Counted from the stretch's first letter, positions 1-12,498 are shown. The stretch is 64,000 nucleotides of DNA from Phytophthora sp. 'mugwort' (GCA_033558025.1 JAUCEF010000009.1:62001-126000), one strand, 5' to 3'. Made by a program: numbers and translations. The notes: generated by a model from the sequence alone, not told the origin.

Positions 1-252
1 GGACAGCTCGGGTGCGCACCACACGGGACTTGGCCACCTGCACGACCCCTCCTTACCTCCATACGAGCCACGCACCCGCCGGCATCGACCTCGGAATAGA
101 TCCATCTTTGAGCCGCGCCACGGCCAGCTCGCCCAAAACGGCGCATCTATTCAACTCTCGAGCCTTTGCCCAGACTGCCTACATACCGCTGCGGGTACCA
201 CAAGGCCCGAAACGTCCAAAGCTAGATGCCAGCAGAACAGGCATAAAGGGAT

Positions 253-333
253 CGACAGCTGTGAGACTTGAACTCACGCGGGTTACCCCAATAGATTTCG
301 AGTCTATCGCCTTAACCGCTCGGCCAAGCTGTC
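253..333 (-). tRNA. tRNA-Ser(CGA), array copy 1 (reference copy)
   Basis: Reading the minus strand gives a full cloverleaf. The acceptor stem GACAGCT pairs perfectly with AGCTGTC, and G follows as discriminator base 73, the serine identity base. The D arm is GCC/GGC around a loop with AGCGGTTAA. The anticodon stem ATAGA/TCTAT encloses the loop CTCGAAA, so the anticodon is CGA, which reads UCG codons. A long variable arm (GGG-TAA-CCC) marks a class II tRNA, and the T arm is GTGAG/CTCAC. Internal Pol III promoters are visible: A box TGGCCGAGCGG and a B box related to GGTTCGANTCC. There is no intron and CCA is not encoded. The 3' flank has only a TTT run within 15 bases, a weak Pol III terminator. 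Confidence 0.96.
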
Positions 334-664
334 CTAGCATCCATCACAACACCCGAACCGCCCTACAAAGTTGCATGCCAATTACACACCAACCAAGCCT
401 CAACACAGGCTGGGACAGCTCGGGTGCGCACCACACGGGACTTGGCCACCTGCACGACCCCTCCTTACCTCCATACGAGCCACGCACCCGCCGGCATCGA
501 CCTCGGAATAGATCCATCTTTGAGCCGCGCCACGGCCAGCTCGCCCAAAACGGCGCATCTATTCAACTCTCGAGCCTTTGCCCAGACTGCCTACATACCG
601 CTGCGGGTACCACAAGGCCCGAAACGTCCAAAGCTAGATGCCAGCAGAACAGGCATAAAGGGAT

Positions 665-745
665 CGACAGCTGTGAGACTTGAACTCACGCGGGTTACCC
701 CAATAGATTTCGAGTCTATCGCCTTAACCGCTCGGCCAAGCTGTC
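665..745 (-). tRNA. tRNA-Ser(CGA), array copy 2
   Basis: Reads the same as copy 1. Confidence 0.95.
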
Positions 746-1076
746 CTAGCATCCATCACAACACCCGAACCGCCCTACAAAGTTGCATGCCAATTACACA
801 CCAACCAAGCCTCAACACAGGCTGGGACAGCTCGGGTGCGCACCACACGGGACTTGGCCACCTGCACGACCCCTCCTTACCTCCATACGAGCCACGCACC
901 CGCCGGCATCGACCTCGGAATAGATCCATCTTTGAGCCGCGCCACGGCCAGCTCGCCCAAAACGGCGCATCTATTCAACTCTCGAGCCTTTGCCCAGACT
1001 GCCTACATACCGCTGCGGGTACCACAAGGCCCGAAACGTCCAAAGCTAGATGCCAGCAGAACAGGCATAAAGGGAT

Positions 1077-1157
1077 CGACAGCTGTGAGACTTGAACTCA
1101 CGCGGGTTACCCCAATAGATTTCGAGTCTATCGCCTTAACCGCTCGGCCAAGCTGTC
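1077..1157 (-). tRNA. tRNA-Ser(CGA), array copy 3
   Basis: Reads the same as copy 1. Confidence 0.95.
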
Positions 1158-1293
1158 CTAGCATCCATCACAACACCCGAACCGCCCTACAAAGTTGCAT
1201 GCCAATTACACACCAACCAAGCCTCAACACAGGCTGGGACAGCTCGGGTGCGCACCACACGGGACTTGGCCACCTGCACGACCATAAAGGGAT

Positions 1294-1374
1294 CGACAGC
1301 TGTGAGACTTGAACTCACGCGGGTTACCCCAATAGATTTCGAGTCTATCGCCTTAACCGCTCGGCCAAGCTGTC
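1294..1374 (-). tRNA. tRNA-Ser(CGA), array copy 4, in the shortened unit
   Basis: The tRNA is unchanged. The 195-bp spacer deletion ends about 12 bp from its 3' end, so the downstream flank up to CATAAAGGGAT is kept. Confidence 0.95.
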
Positions 1375-1705
1375 CTAGCATCCATCACAACACCCGAACC
1401 GCCCTACAAAGTTGCATGCCAATTACACACCAACCAAGCCTCAACACAGGCTGGGACAGCTCGGGTGCGCACCACACGGGACTTGGCCACCTGCACGACC
1501 CCTCCTTACCTCCATACGAGCCACGCACCCGCCGGCATCGACCTCGGAATAGATCCATCTTTGAGCCGCGCCACGGCCAGCTCGCCCAAAACGGCGCATC
1601 TATTCAACTCTCGAGCCTTTGCCCAGACTGCCTACATACCGCTGCGGGTACCACAAGGCCCGAAACGTCCAAAGCTAGATGCCAGCAGAACAGGCATAAA
1701 GGGAT

Positions 1706-1786
1706 CGACAGCTGTGAGACTTGAACTCACGCGGGTTACCCCAATAGATTTCGAGTCTATCGCCTTAACCGCTCGGCCAAGCTGTC
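1706..1786 (-). tRNA. tRNA-Ser(CGA), array copy 5
   Basis: Reads the same as copy 1. Confidence 0.95.
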
Positions 1787-2117
1787 CTAGCATCCATCAC
1801 AACACCCGAACCGCCCTACAAAGTTGCATGCCAATTACACACCAACCAAGCCTCAACACAGGCTGGGACAGCTCGGGTGCGCACCACACGGGACTTGGCC
1901 ACCTGCACGACCCCTCCTTACCTCCATACGAGCCACGCACCCGCCGGCATCGACCTCGGAATAGATCCATCTTTGAGCCGCGCCACGGCCAGCTCGCCCA
2001 AAACGGCGCATCTATTCAACTCTCGAGCCTTTGCCCAGACTGCCTACATACCGCTGCGGGTACCACAAGGCCCGAAACGTCCAAAGCTAGATGCCAGCAG
2101 AACAGGCATAAAGGGAT

Positions 2118-2198
2118 CGACAGCTGTGAGACTTGAACTCACGCGGGTTACCCCAATAGATTTCGAGTCTATCGCCTTAACCGCTCGGCCAAGCTGTC
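2118..2198 (-). tRNA. tRNA-Ser(CGA), array copy 6
   Basis: Reads the same as copy 1. Confidence 0.95.
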
Positions 2199-2529
2199 CT
2201 AGCATCCATCACAACACCCGAACCGCCCTACAAAGTTGCATGCCAATTACACACCAACCAAGCCTCAACACAGGCTGGGACAGCTCGGGTGCGCACCACA
2301 CGGGACTTGGCCACCTGCACGACCCCTCCTTACCTCCATACGAGCCACGCACCCGCCGGCATCGACCTCGGAATAGATCCATCTTTGAGCCGCGCCACGG
2401 CCAGCTCGCCCAAAACGGCGCATCTATTCAACTCTCGAGTCTTTGCCCAGACTGCCTACATACCGCTGCGGGTACCACAAGGCCCGAAACGTCCAAAGCT
2501 AGATGCCAGCAGAACAGGCATAAAGGGAT

Positions 2530-2610
2530 CGACAGCTGTGAGACTTGAACTCACGCGGGTTACCCCAATAGATTTCGAGTCTATCGCCTTAACCGCTCGG
2601 CCAAGCTGTC
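2530..2610 (-). tRNA. tRNA-Ser(CGA), array copy 7
   Basis: tRNA as copy 1. The spacer carries the GAGTC variant (GAGCC elsewhere). Confidence 0.95.
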
Positions 2611-2941
2611 CTAGCATCCATCACAACACCCGAACCGCCCTACAAAGTTGCATGCCAATTACACACCAACCAAGCCTCAACACAGGCTGGGACAGCTCGG
2701 GTGCGCACCACACGGGACTTGGCCACCTGCACGACCCCTCCTTACCTCCATACGAGCCACGCACCCGCCGGCATCGACCTCGGAATAGATCCATCTTTGA
2801 GCCGCGCCACGGCCAGCTCGCCCAAAACGGCGCATCTATTCAACTCTCGAGTCTTTGCCCAGACTGCCTACATACCGCTGCGGGTACCACAAGGCCCGAA
2901 ACGTCCAAAGCTAGATGCCAGCAGAACAGGCATAAAGGGAT

Positions 2942-3022
2942 CGACAGCTGTGAGACTTGAACTCACGCGGTTTACCCCAATAGATTTCGAGTCTATCGCC
3001 TTAACCGCTCGGCCAAGCTGTC
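2942..3022 (-). tRNA. tRNA-Ser(CGA), array copy 8, variable-arm variant
   Basis: A single change in the variable arm (TAACCC becomes TAAACC on the tRNA strand) shortens the variable-arm stem. Everything else matches copy 1. Shared with copies 9 and 10. Confidence 0.93.
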
Positions 3023-3353
3023 CTAGCATCCATCACAACACCCGAACCGCCCTACAAAGTTGCATGCCAATTACACACCAACCAAGCCTCAACACAGGCT
3101 GGGACAGCTCGGGTGCGCACCACACGGGACTTGGCCACCTGCACGACCCCTCCTTACCTCCATACGAGCCACGCACCCGCCGGCATCGACCTCGGAATAG
3201 ATCCATCTTTGAGCCGCGCCACGGCCAGCTCGCCCAAAACGGCGCATCTATTCAACTCTCGAGTCTTTGCCCAGACTGCCTACATACCGCTGCGGGTACC
3301 ACAAGGCCCGAAACGTCCAAAGCTAGATGCCAGCAGAACAGGCATAAAGGGAT

Positions 3354-3434
3354 CGACAGCTGTGAGACTTGAACTCACGCGGTTTACCCCAATAGATTTC
3401 GAGTCTATCGCCTTAACCGCTCGGCCAAGCTGTC
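3354..3434 (-). tRNA. tRNA-Ser(CGA), array copy 9, variable-arm variant
   Basis: Same variable-arm change as copy 8. Confidence 0.93.
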
Positions 3435-3765
3435 CTAGCATCCATCACAACACCCGAACCGCCCTACAAAGTTGCATGCCAATTACACACCAACCAAGCC
3501 TCAACACAGGCTGGGACAGCTCGGGTGCGCACCACACGGGACTTGGCCACCTGCACGACCCCTCCTTACCTCCATACGAGCCACGCACCCGCCGGCATCG
3601 ACCTCGGAATAGATCCATCTTTGAGCCGCGCCACGGCCAGCTCGCCCAAAACGGCGCATCTATTCAACTCTCGAGCCTTTGCCCAGACTGCCTACATACC
3701 GCTGCGGGTACCACAAGGCCCGAAACGTCCAAAGCTAGATGCCAGCAGAACAGGCATAAAGGGAT

Positions 3766-3846
3766 CGACAGCTGTGAGACTTGAACTCACGCGGTTTACC
3801 CCAATAGATTTCGAGTCTATCGCCTTAACCGCTCGGCCAAGCTGTC
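3766..3846 (-). tRNA. tRNA-Ser(CGA), array copy 10, variable-arm variant
   Basis: Same variable-arm change as copy 8, but the spacer lacks the GAGTC variant, so the two variants are separated here. Confidence 0.93.
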
Positions 3847-4177
3847 CTAGCATCCATCACAACACCCGAACCGCCCTACAAAGTTGCATGCCAATTACAC
3901 ACCAACCAAGCCTCAACACAGGCTGGGACAGCTCGGGTGCGCACCACACGGGACTTGGCCACCTGCACGACCCCTCCTTACCTCCATACGAGCCACGCAC
4001 CCGCCGGCATCGACCTCGGAATAGATCCATCTTTGAGCCGCGCCACGGCCAGCTCGCCCAAAACGGCGCATCTATTCAACTCTCGAGCCTTTGCCCAGAC
4101 TGCCTACATACCGCTGCGGGTACCACAAGGCCCGAAACGTCCAAAGCTAGATGCCAGCAGAACAGGCATAAAGGGAT

Positions 4178-4258
4178 CGACAGCTGTGAGACTTGAACTC
4201 ACGCGGGTTACCCCAATAGATTTCGAGTCTATCGCCTTAACCGCTCGGCCAAGCTGTC
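4178..4258 (-). tRNA. tRNA-Ser(CGA), array copy 11
   Basis: Reads the same as copy 1. Confidence 0.95.
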
Positions 4259-4589
4259 CTAGCATCCATCACAACACCCGAACCGCCCTACAAAGTTGCA
4301 TGCCAATTACACACCAACCAAGCCTCAACACAGGCTGGGACAGCTCGGGTGCGCACCACACGGGACTTGGCCACCTGCACGACCCCTCCTTACCTCCATA
4401 CGAGCCACGCACCCGCCGGCATCGACCTCGGAATAGATCCATCTTTGAGCCGCGCCACGGCCAGCTCGCCCAAAACGGCGCATCTATTCAACTCTCGAGC
4501 CTTTGCCCAGACTGCCTACATACCGCTGCGGGTACCACAAGGCCCGAAACGTCCAAAGCTAGATGCCAGCAGAACAGGCATAAAGGGAT

Positions 4590-4670
4590 CGACAGCTGTG
4601 AGACTTGAACTCACGCGGGTTACCCCAATAGATTTCGAGTCTATCGCCTTAACCGCTCGGCCAAGCTGTC
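4590..4670 (-). tRNA. tRNA-Ser(CGA), array copy 12
   Basis: Reads the same as copy 1. Confidence 0.95.
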
Positions 4671-5001
4671 CTAGCATCCATCACAACACCCGAACCGCCC
4701 TACAAAGTTGCATGCCAATTACACACCAACCAAGCCTCAACACAGGCTGGGACAGCTCGGGTGCGCACCACACGGGACTTGGCCACCTGCACGACCCCTC
4801 CTTACCTCCATACGAGCCACGCACCCGCCGGCATCGACCTCGGAATAGATCCATCTTTGAGCCGCGCCACGGCCAGCTCGCCCAAAACGGCGCATCTATT
4901 CAACTCTCGAGCCTTTGCCCAGACTGCCTACATACCGCTGCGGGTACCACAAGGCCCGAAACGTCCAAAGCTAGATGCCAGCAGAACAGGCATAAAGGGA
5001 T

Positions 5002-5082
5002 CGACAGCTGTGAGACTTGAACTCACGCGGGTTACCCCAATAGATTTCGAGTCTATCGCCTTAACCGCTCGGCCAAGCTGTC
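5002..5082 (-). tRNA. tRNA-Ser(CGA), array copy 13
   Basis: Reads the same as copy 1. Confidence 0.95.
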
Positions 5083-5413
5083 CTAGCATCCATCACAACA
5101 CCCGAACCGCCCTACAAAGTTGCATGCCAATTACACACCAACCAAGCCTCAACACAGGCTGGGACAGCTCGGGTGCGCACCACACGGGACTTGGCCACCT
5201 GCACGACCCCTCCTTACCTCCATACGAGCCACGCACCCGCCGGCATCGACCTCGGAATAGATCCATCTTTGAGCCGCGCCACGGCCAGCTCGCCCAAAAC
5301 GGCGCATCTATTCAACTCTCGAGCCTTTGCCCAGACTGCCTACATACCGCTGCGGGTACCACAAGGCCCGAAACGTCCAAAGCTAGATGCCAGCAGAACA
5401 GGCATAAAGGGAT

Positions 5414-5494
5414 CGACAGCTGTGAGACTTGAACTCACGCGGGTTACCCCAATAGATTTCGAGTCTATCGCCTTAACCGCTCGGCCAAGCTGTC
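5414..5494 (-). tRNA. tRNA-Ser(CGA), array copy 14
   Basis: Reads the same as copy 1. Confidence 0.95.
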
Positions 5495-5825
5495 CTAGCA
5501 TCCATCACAACACCCGAACCGCCCTACAAAGTTGCATGCCAATTACACACCAACCAAGCCTCAACACAGGCTGGGACAGCTCGGGTGCGCACCACACGGG
5601 ACTTGGCCACCTGCACGACCCCTCCTTACCTCCATACGAGCCACGCACCCGCCGGCATCGACCTCGGAATAGATCCATCTTTGAGCCGCGCCACGGCCAG
5701 CTCGCCCAAAACGGCGCATCTATTCAACTCTCGAGTCTTTGCCCAGACTGCCTACATACCGCTGCGGGTACCACAAGGCCCGAAACGTCCAAAGCTAGAT
5801 GCCAGCAGAACAGGCATAAAGGGAT

Positions 5826-5906
5826 CGACAGCTGTGAGACTTGAACTCACGCGGGTTACCCCAATAGATTTCGAGTCTATCGCCTTAACCGCTCGGCCAA
5901 GCTGTC
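5826..5906 (-). tRNA. tRNA-Ser(CGA), array copy 15
   Basis: tRNA as copy 1; spacer has the GAGTC variant. Confidence 0.95.
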
Positions 5907-6237
5907 CTAGCATCCATCACAACACCCGAACCGCCCTACAAAGTTGCATGCCAATTACACACCAACCAAGCCTCAACACAGGCTGGGACAGCTCGGGTGC
6001 GCACCACACGGGACTTGGCCACCTGCACGACCCCTCCTTACCTCCATACGAGCCACGCACCCGCCGGCATCGACCTCGGAATAGATCCATCTTTGAGCCG
6101 CGCCACGGCCAGCTCGCCCAAAACGGCGCATCTATTCAACTCTCGAGCCTTTGCCCAGACTGCCTACATACCGCTGCGGGTACCACAAGGCCCGAAACGT
6201 CCAAAGCTAGATGCCAGCAGAACAGGCATAAAGGGAT

Positions 6238-6318
6238 CGACAGCTGTGAGACTTGAACTCACGCGGGTTACCCCAATAGATTTCGAGTCTATCGCCTTAA
6301 CCGCTCGGCCAAGCTGTC
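6238..6318 (-). tRNA. tRNA-Ser(CGA), array copy 16
   Basis: Reads the same as copy 1. Confidence 0.95.
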
Positions 6319-6649
6319 CTAGCATCCATCACAACACCCGAACCGCCCTACAAAGTTGCATGCCAATTACACACCAACCAAGCCTCAACACAGGCTGGGA
6401 CAGCTCGGGTGCGCACCACACGGGACTTGGCCACCTGCACGACCCCTCCTTACCTCCATACGAGCCACGCACCCGCCGGCATCGACCTCGGAATAGATCC
6501 ATCTTTGAGCCGCGCCACGGCCAGCTCGCCCAAAACGGCGCATCTATTCAACTCTCGAGCCTTTGCCCAGACTGCCTACATACCGCTGCGGGTACCACAA
6601 GGCCCGAAACGTCCAAAGCTAGATGCCAGCAGAACAGGCATAAAGGGAT

Positions 6650-6730
6650 CGACAGCTGTGAGACTTGAACTCACGCGGGTTACCCCAATAGATTTCGAGT
6701 CTATCGCCTTAACCGCTCGGCCAAGCTGTC
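6650..6730 (-). tRNA. tRNA-Ser(CGA), array copy 17
   Basis: Reads the same as copy 1. Confidence 0.95.
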
Positions 6731-7061
6731 CTAGCATCCATCACAACACCCGAACCGCCCTACAAAGTTGCATGCCAATTACACACCAACCAAGCCTCAA
6801 CACAGGCTGGGACAGCTCGGGTGCGCACCACACGGGACTTGGCCACCTGCACGACCCCTCCTTACCTCCATACGAGCCACGCACCCGCCGGCATCGACCT
6901 CGGAATAGATCCATCTTTGAGCCGCGCCACGGCCAGCTCGCCCAAAACGGCGCATCTATTCAACTCTCGAGCCTTTGCCCAGACTGCCTACATACCGCTG
7001 CGGGTACCACAAGGCCCGAAACGTCCAAAGCTAGATGCCAGCAGAACAGGCATAAAGGGAT

Positions 7062-7142
7062 CGACAGCTGTGAGACTTGAACTCACGCGGGTTACCCCAA
7101 TAGATTTCGAGTCTATCGCCTTAACCGCTCGGCCAAGCTGTC
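7062..7142 (-). tRNA. tRNA-Ser(CGA), array copy 18
   Basis: Reads the same as copy 1. Confidence 0.95.
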
Positions 7143-7473
7143 CTAGCATCCATCACAACACCCGAACCGCCCTACAAAGTTGCATGCCAATTACACACCA
7201 ACCAAGCCTCAACACAGGCTGGGACAGCTCGGGTGCGCACCACACGGGACTTGGCCACCTGCACGACCCCTCCTTACCTCCATACGAGCCACGCACCCGC
7301 CGGCATCGACCTCGGAATAGATCCATCTTTGAGCCGCGCCACGGCCAGCTCGCCCAAAACGGCGCATCTATTCAACTCTCGAGTCTTTGCCCAGACTGCC
7401 TACATACCGCTGCGGGTACCACAAGGCCCGAAACGTCCAAAGCTAGATGCCAGCAGAACAGGCATAAAGGGAT

Positions 7474-7554
7474 CGACAGCTGTGAGACTTGAACTCACGC
7501 GGGTTACCCCAATAGATTTCGAGTCTATCGCCTTAACCGCTCGGCCAAGCTGTC
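7474..7554 (-). tRNA. tRNA-Ser(CGA), array copy 19
   Basis: tRNA as copy 1; spacer has the GAGTC variant. Confidence 0.95.
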
Positions 7555-7885
7555 CTAGCATCCATCACAACACCCGAACCGCCCTACAAAGTTGCATGCC
7601 AATTACACACCAACCAAGCCTCAACACAGGCTGGGACAGCTCGGGTGCGCACCACACGGGACTTGGCCACCTGCACGACCCCTCCTTACCTCCATACGAG
7701 CCACGCACCCGCCGGCATCGACCTCGGAATAGATCCATCTTTGAGCCGCGCCACGGCCAGCTCGCCCAAAACGGCGCATCTATTCAACTCTCGAGCCTTT
7801 GCCCAGACTGCCTACATACCGCTGCGGGTACCACAAGGCCCGAAACGTCCAAAGCTAGATGCCAGCAGAACAGGCATAAAGGGAT

Positions 7886-7966
7886 CGACAGCTGTGAGAC
7901 TTGAACTCACGCGGGTTACCCCAATAGATTTCGAGTCTATCGCCTTAACCGCTCGGCCAAGCTGTC
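7886..7966 (-). tRNA. tRNA-Ser(CGA), array copy 20
   Basis: Reads the same as copy 1. Confidence 0.95.
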
Positions 7967-8297
7967 CTAGCATCCATCACAACACCCGAACCGCCCTACA
8001 AAGTTGCATGCCAATTACACACCAACCAAGCCTCAACACAGGCTGGGACAGCTCGGGTGCGCACCACACGGGACTTGGCCACCTGCACGACCCCTCCTTA
8101 CCTCCATACGAGCCACGCACCCGCCGGCATCGACCTCGGAATAGATCCATCTTTGAGCCGCGCCACGGCCAGCTCGCCCAAAACGGCGCATCTATTCAAC
8201 TCTCGAGCCTTTGCCCAGACTGCCTACATACCGCTGCGGGTACCACAAGGCCCGAAACGTCCAAAGCTAGATGCCAGCAGAACAGGCATAAAGGGAT

Positions 8298-8378
8298 CGA
8301 CAGCTGTGAGACTTGAACTCACGCGGGTTACCCCAATAGATTTCGAGTCTATCGCCTTAACCGCTCGGCCAAGCTGTC
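8298..8378 (-). tRNA. tRNA-Ser(CGA), array copy 21
   Basis: Reads the same as copy 1. Confidence 0.95.
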
Positions 8379-8709
8379 CTAGCATCCATCACAACACCCG
8401 AACCGCCCTACAAAGTTGCATGCCAATTACACACCAACCAAGCCTCAACACAGGCTGGGACAGCTCGGGTGCGCACCACACGGGACTTGGCCACCTGCAC
8501 GACCCCTCCTTACCTCCATACGAGCCACGCACCCGCCGGCATCGACCTCGGAATAGATCCATCTTTGAGCCGCGCCACGGCCAGCTCGCCCAAAACGGCG
8601 CATCTATTCAACTCTCGAGTCTTTGCCCAGACTGCCTACATACCGCTGCGGGTACCACAAGGCCCGAAACGTCCAAAGCTAGATGCCAGCAGAACAGGCA
8701 TAAAGGGAT

Positions 8710-8790
8710 CGACAGCTGTGAGACTTGAACTCACGCGGGTTACCCCAATAGATTTCGAGTCTATCGCCTTAACCGCTCGGCCAAGCTGTC
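8710..8790 (-). tRNA. tRNA-Ser(CGA), array copy 22
   Basis: tRNA as copy 1; spacer has the GAGTC variant. Confidence 0.95.
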
Positions 8791-9121
8791 CTAGCATCCA
8801 TCACAACACCCGAACCGCCCTACAAAGTTGCATGCCAATTACACACCAACCAAGCCTCAACACAGGCTGGGACAGCTCGGGTGCGCACCACACGGGACTT
8901 GGCCACCTGCACGACCCCTCCTTACCTCCATACGAGCCACGCACCCGCCGGCATCGACCTCGGAATAGATCCATCTTTGAGCCGCGCCACGGCCAGCTCG
9001 CCCAAAACGGCGCATCTATTCAACTCTCGAGCCTTTGCCCAGACTGCCTACATACCGCTGCGGGTACCACAAGGCCCGAAACGTCCAAAGCTAGATGCCA
9101 GCAGAACAGGCATAAAGGGAT

Positions 9122-9202
9122 CGACAGCTGTGAGACTTGAACTCACGCGGGTTACCCCAATAGATTTCGAGTCTATCGCCTTAACCGCTCGGCCAAGCTG
9201 TC
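9122..9202 (-). tRNA. tRNA-Ser(CGA), array copy 23
   Basis: Reads the same as copy 1. Confidence 0.95.
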
Positions 9203-9533
9203 CTAGCATCCATCACAACACCCGAACCGCCCTACAAAGTTGCATGCCAATTACACACCAACCAAGCCTCAACACAGGCTGGGACAGCTCGGGTGCGCAC
9301 CACACGGGACTTGGCCACCTGCACGACCCCTCCTTACCTCCATACGAGCCACGCACCCGCCGGCATCGACCTCGGAATAGATCCATCTTTGAGCCGCGCC
9401 ACGGCCAGCTCGCCCAAAACGGCGCATCTATTCAACTCTCGAGCCTTTGCCCAGACTGCCTACATACCGCTGCGGGTACCACAAGGCCCGAAACGTCCAA
9501 AGCTAGATGCCAGCAGAACAGGCATAAAGGGAT

Positions 9534-9614
9534 CGACAGCTGTGAGACTTGAACTCACGCGGGTTACCCCAATAGATTTCGAGTCTATCGCCTTAACCGC
9601 TCGGCCAAGCTGTC
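9534..9614 (-). tRNA. tRNA-Ser(CGA), array copy 24
   Basis: Reads the same as copy 1. Confidence 0.95.
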
Positions 9615-9945
9615 CTAGCATCCATCACAACACCCGAACCGCCCTACAAAGTTGCATGCCAATTACACACCAACCAAGCCTCAACACAGGCTGGGACAGC
9701 TCGGGTGCGCACCACACGGGACTTGGCCACCTGCACGACCCCTCCTTACCTCCATACGAGCCACGCACCCGCCGGCATCGACCTCGGAATAGATCCATCT
9801 TTGAGCCGCGCCACGGCCAGCTCGCCCAAAACGGCGCATCTATTCAACTCTCAAGTCTTTGCCCAGACTGCCTACATACCGCTGCGGGTACCACAAGGCC
9901 CGAAACGTCCAAAGCTAGATGCCAGCAGAACAGGCATAAAGGGAT

Positions 9946-10026
9946 CGACAGCTGTGAGACTTGAACTCACGCGGGTTACCCCAATAGATTTCGAGTCTAT
10001 CGCCTTAACCGCTCGGCCAAGCTGTC
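9946..10026 (-). tRNA. tRNA-Ser(CGA), array copy 25
   Basis: tRNA as copy 1. The spacer has GAGTC plus a private change that gives CTCAAGTC. Confidence 0.95.
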
Positions 10027-10357
10027 CTAGCATCCATCACAACACCCGAACCGCCCTACAAAGTTGCATGCCAATTACACACCAACCAAGCCTCAACACA
10101 GGCTGGGACAGCTCGGGTGCGCACCACACGGGACTTGGCCACCTGCACGACCCCTCCTTACCTCCATACGAGCCACGCACCCGCCGGCATCGACCTCGGA
10201 ATAGATCCATCTTTGAGCCGCGCCACGGCCAGCTCGCCCAAAACGGCGCATCTATTCAACTCTCGAGTCTTTGCCCAGACTGCCTACATACCGCTGCGGG
10301 TACCACAAGGCCCGAAACGTCCAAAGCTAGATGCCAGCAGAACAGGCATAAAGGGAT

Positions 10358-10438
10358 CGACAGCTGTGAGACTTGAACTCACGCGGGTTACCCCAATAGA
10401 TTTCGAGTCTATCGCCTTAACCGCTCGGCCAAGCTGTC
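10358..10438 (-). tRNA. tRNA-Ser(CGA), array copy 26
   Basis: tRNA as copy 1; spacer has the GAGTC variant. Confidence 0.95.
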
Positions 10439-10769
10439 CTAGCATCCATCACAACACCCGAACCGCCCTACAAAGTTGCATGCCAATTACACACCAACCA
10501 AGCCTCAACACAGGCTGGGACAGCTCGGGTGCGCACCACACGGGACTTGGCCACCTGCACGACCCCTCCTTACCTCCATACGAGCCACGCACCCGCCGGC
10601 ATCGACCTCGGAATAGATCCATCTTTGAGCCGCGCCACGGCCAGCTCGCCCAAAACGGCGCATCTATTCAACTCTCGAGCCTTTGCCCAGACTGCCTACA
10701 TACCGCTGCGGGTACCACAAGGCCCGAAACGTCCAAAGCTAGATGCCAGCAGAACAGGCATAAAGGGAT

Positions 10770-10850
10770 CGACAGCTGTGAGACTTGAACTCACGCGGGT
10801 TACCCCAATAGATTTCGAGTCTATCGCCTTAACCGCTCGGCCAAGCTGTC
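10770..10850 (-). tRNA. tRNA-Ser(CGA), array copy 27
   Basis: tRNA as copy 1. The 5' flank on the tRNA strand carries the GCGTGCC variant (GCATGCC elsewhere). Confidence 0.95.
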
Positions 10851-11181
10851 CTAGCATCCATCACAACACCCGAACCGCCCTACAAAGTTGCGTGCCAATT
10901 ACACACCAACCAAGCCTCAACACAGGCTGGGACAGCTCGGGTGCGCACCACACGGGACTTGGCCACCTGCACGACCCCTCCTTACCTCCATACGAGCCAC
11001 GCACCCGCCGGCATCGACCTCGGAATAGATCCATCTTTGAGCCGCGCCACGGCCAGCTCGCCCAAAACGGCGCATCTATTCAACTCTCGAGCCTTTGCCC
11101 AGACTGCCTACATACCGCTGCGGGTACCACAAGGCCCGAAACGTCCAAAGCTAGATGCCAGCAGAACAGGCATAAAGGGAT

Positions 11182-11262
11182 CGACAGCTGTGAGACTTGA
11201 ACTCACGCGGGTTACCCCAATAGATTTCGAGTCTATCGCCTTAACCGCTCGGCCAAGCTGTC
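11182..11262 (-). tRNA. tRNA-Ser(CGA), array copy 28
   Basis: Reads the same as copy 1. Confidence 0.95.
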
Positions 11263-11593
11263 CTAGCATCCATCACAACACCCGAACCGCCCTACAAAGT
11301 TGCATGCCAATTACACACCAACCAAGCCTCAACACAGGCTGGGACAGCTCGGGTGCGCACCACACGGGACTTGGCCACCTGCACGACCCCTCCTTACCTC
11401 CATACGAGCCACGCACCCGCCGGCATCGACCTCGGAATAGATCCATCTTTGAGCCGCGCCACGGCCAGCTCGCCCAAAACGGCGCATCTATTCAACTCTC
11501 GAGCCTTTGCCCAGACTGCCTACATACCGCTGCGGGTACCACAAGGCCCGAAACGTCCAAAGCTAGATGCCAGCAGAACAGGCATAAAGGGAT

Positions 11594-11674
11594 CGACAGC
11601 TGTGAGACTTGAACTCACGCGGGTTACCCCAATAGATTTCGAGTCTATCGCCTTAACCGCTCGGCCAAGCTGTC
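11594..11674 (-). tRNA. tRNA-Ser(CGA), array copy 29
   Basis: Reads the same as copy 1. Confidence 0.95.
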
Positions 11675-12005
11675 CTAGCATCCATCACAACACCCGAACC
11701 GCCCTACAAAGTTGCATGCCAATTACACACCAACCAAGCCTCAACACAGGCTGGGACAGCTCGGGTGCGCACCACACGGGACTTGGCCACCTGCACGACC
11801 CCTCCTTACCTCCATACGAGCCACGCACCCGCCGGCATCGACCTCGGAATAGATCCATCTTTGAGCCGCGCCACGGCCAGCTCGCCCAAAACGGCGCATC
11901 TATTCAACTCTCGAGCCTTTGCCCAGACTGCCTACATACCGCTGCGGGTACCACAAGGCCCGAAACGTCCAAAGCTAGATGCCAGCAGAACAGGCATAAA
12001 GGGAT

Positions 12006-12086
12006 CGACAGCTGTGAGACTTGAACTCACGCGGGTTACCCCAATAGATTTCGAGTCTATCGCCTTAACCGCTCGGCCAAGCTGTC
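12006..12086 (-). tRNA. tRNA-Ser(CGA), array copy 30
   Basis: Reads the same as copy 1. Confidence 0.95.
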
Positions 12087-12417
12087 CTAGCATCCATCAC
12101 AACACCCGAACCGCCCTACAAAGTTGCATGCCAATTACACACCAACCAAGCCTCAACACAGGCTGGGACAGCTCGGGTGCGCACCACACGGGACTTGGCC
12201 ACCTGCACGACCCCTCCTTACCTCCATACGAGCCACGCACCCGCCGGCATCGACCTCGGAATAGATCCATCTTTGAGCCGCGCCACGGCCAGCTCGCCCA
12301 AAACGGCGCATCTATTCAACTCTCGAGCCTTTGCCCAGACTGCCTACATACCGCTGCGGGTACCACAAGGCCCGAAACGTCCAAAGCTAGATGCCAGCAG
12401 AACAGGCATAAAGGGAT

Positions 12418-12498
12418 CGACAGCTGTGAGACTTGAACTCACGCGGGTTACCCCAATAGATTTCGAGTCTATCGCCTTAACCGCTCGGCCAAGCTGTC
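12418..12498 (-). tRNA. tRNA-Ser(CGA), array copy 31
   Basis: Reads the same as copy 1. Confidence 0.95.
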
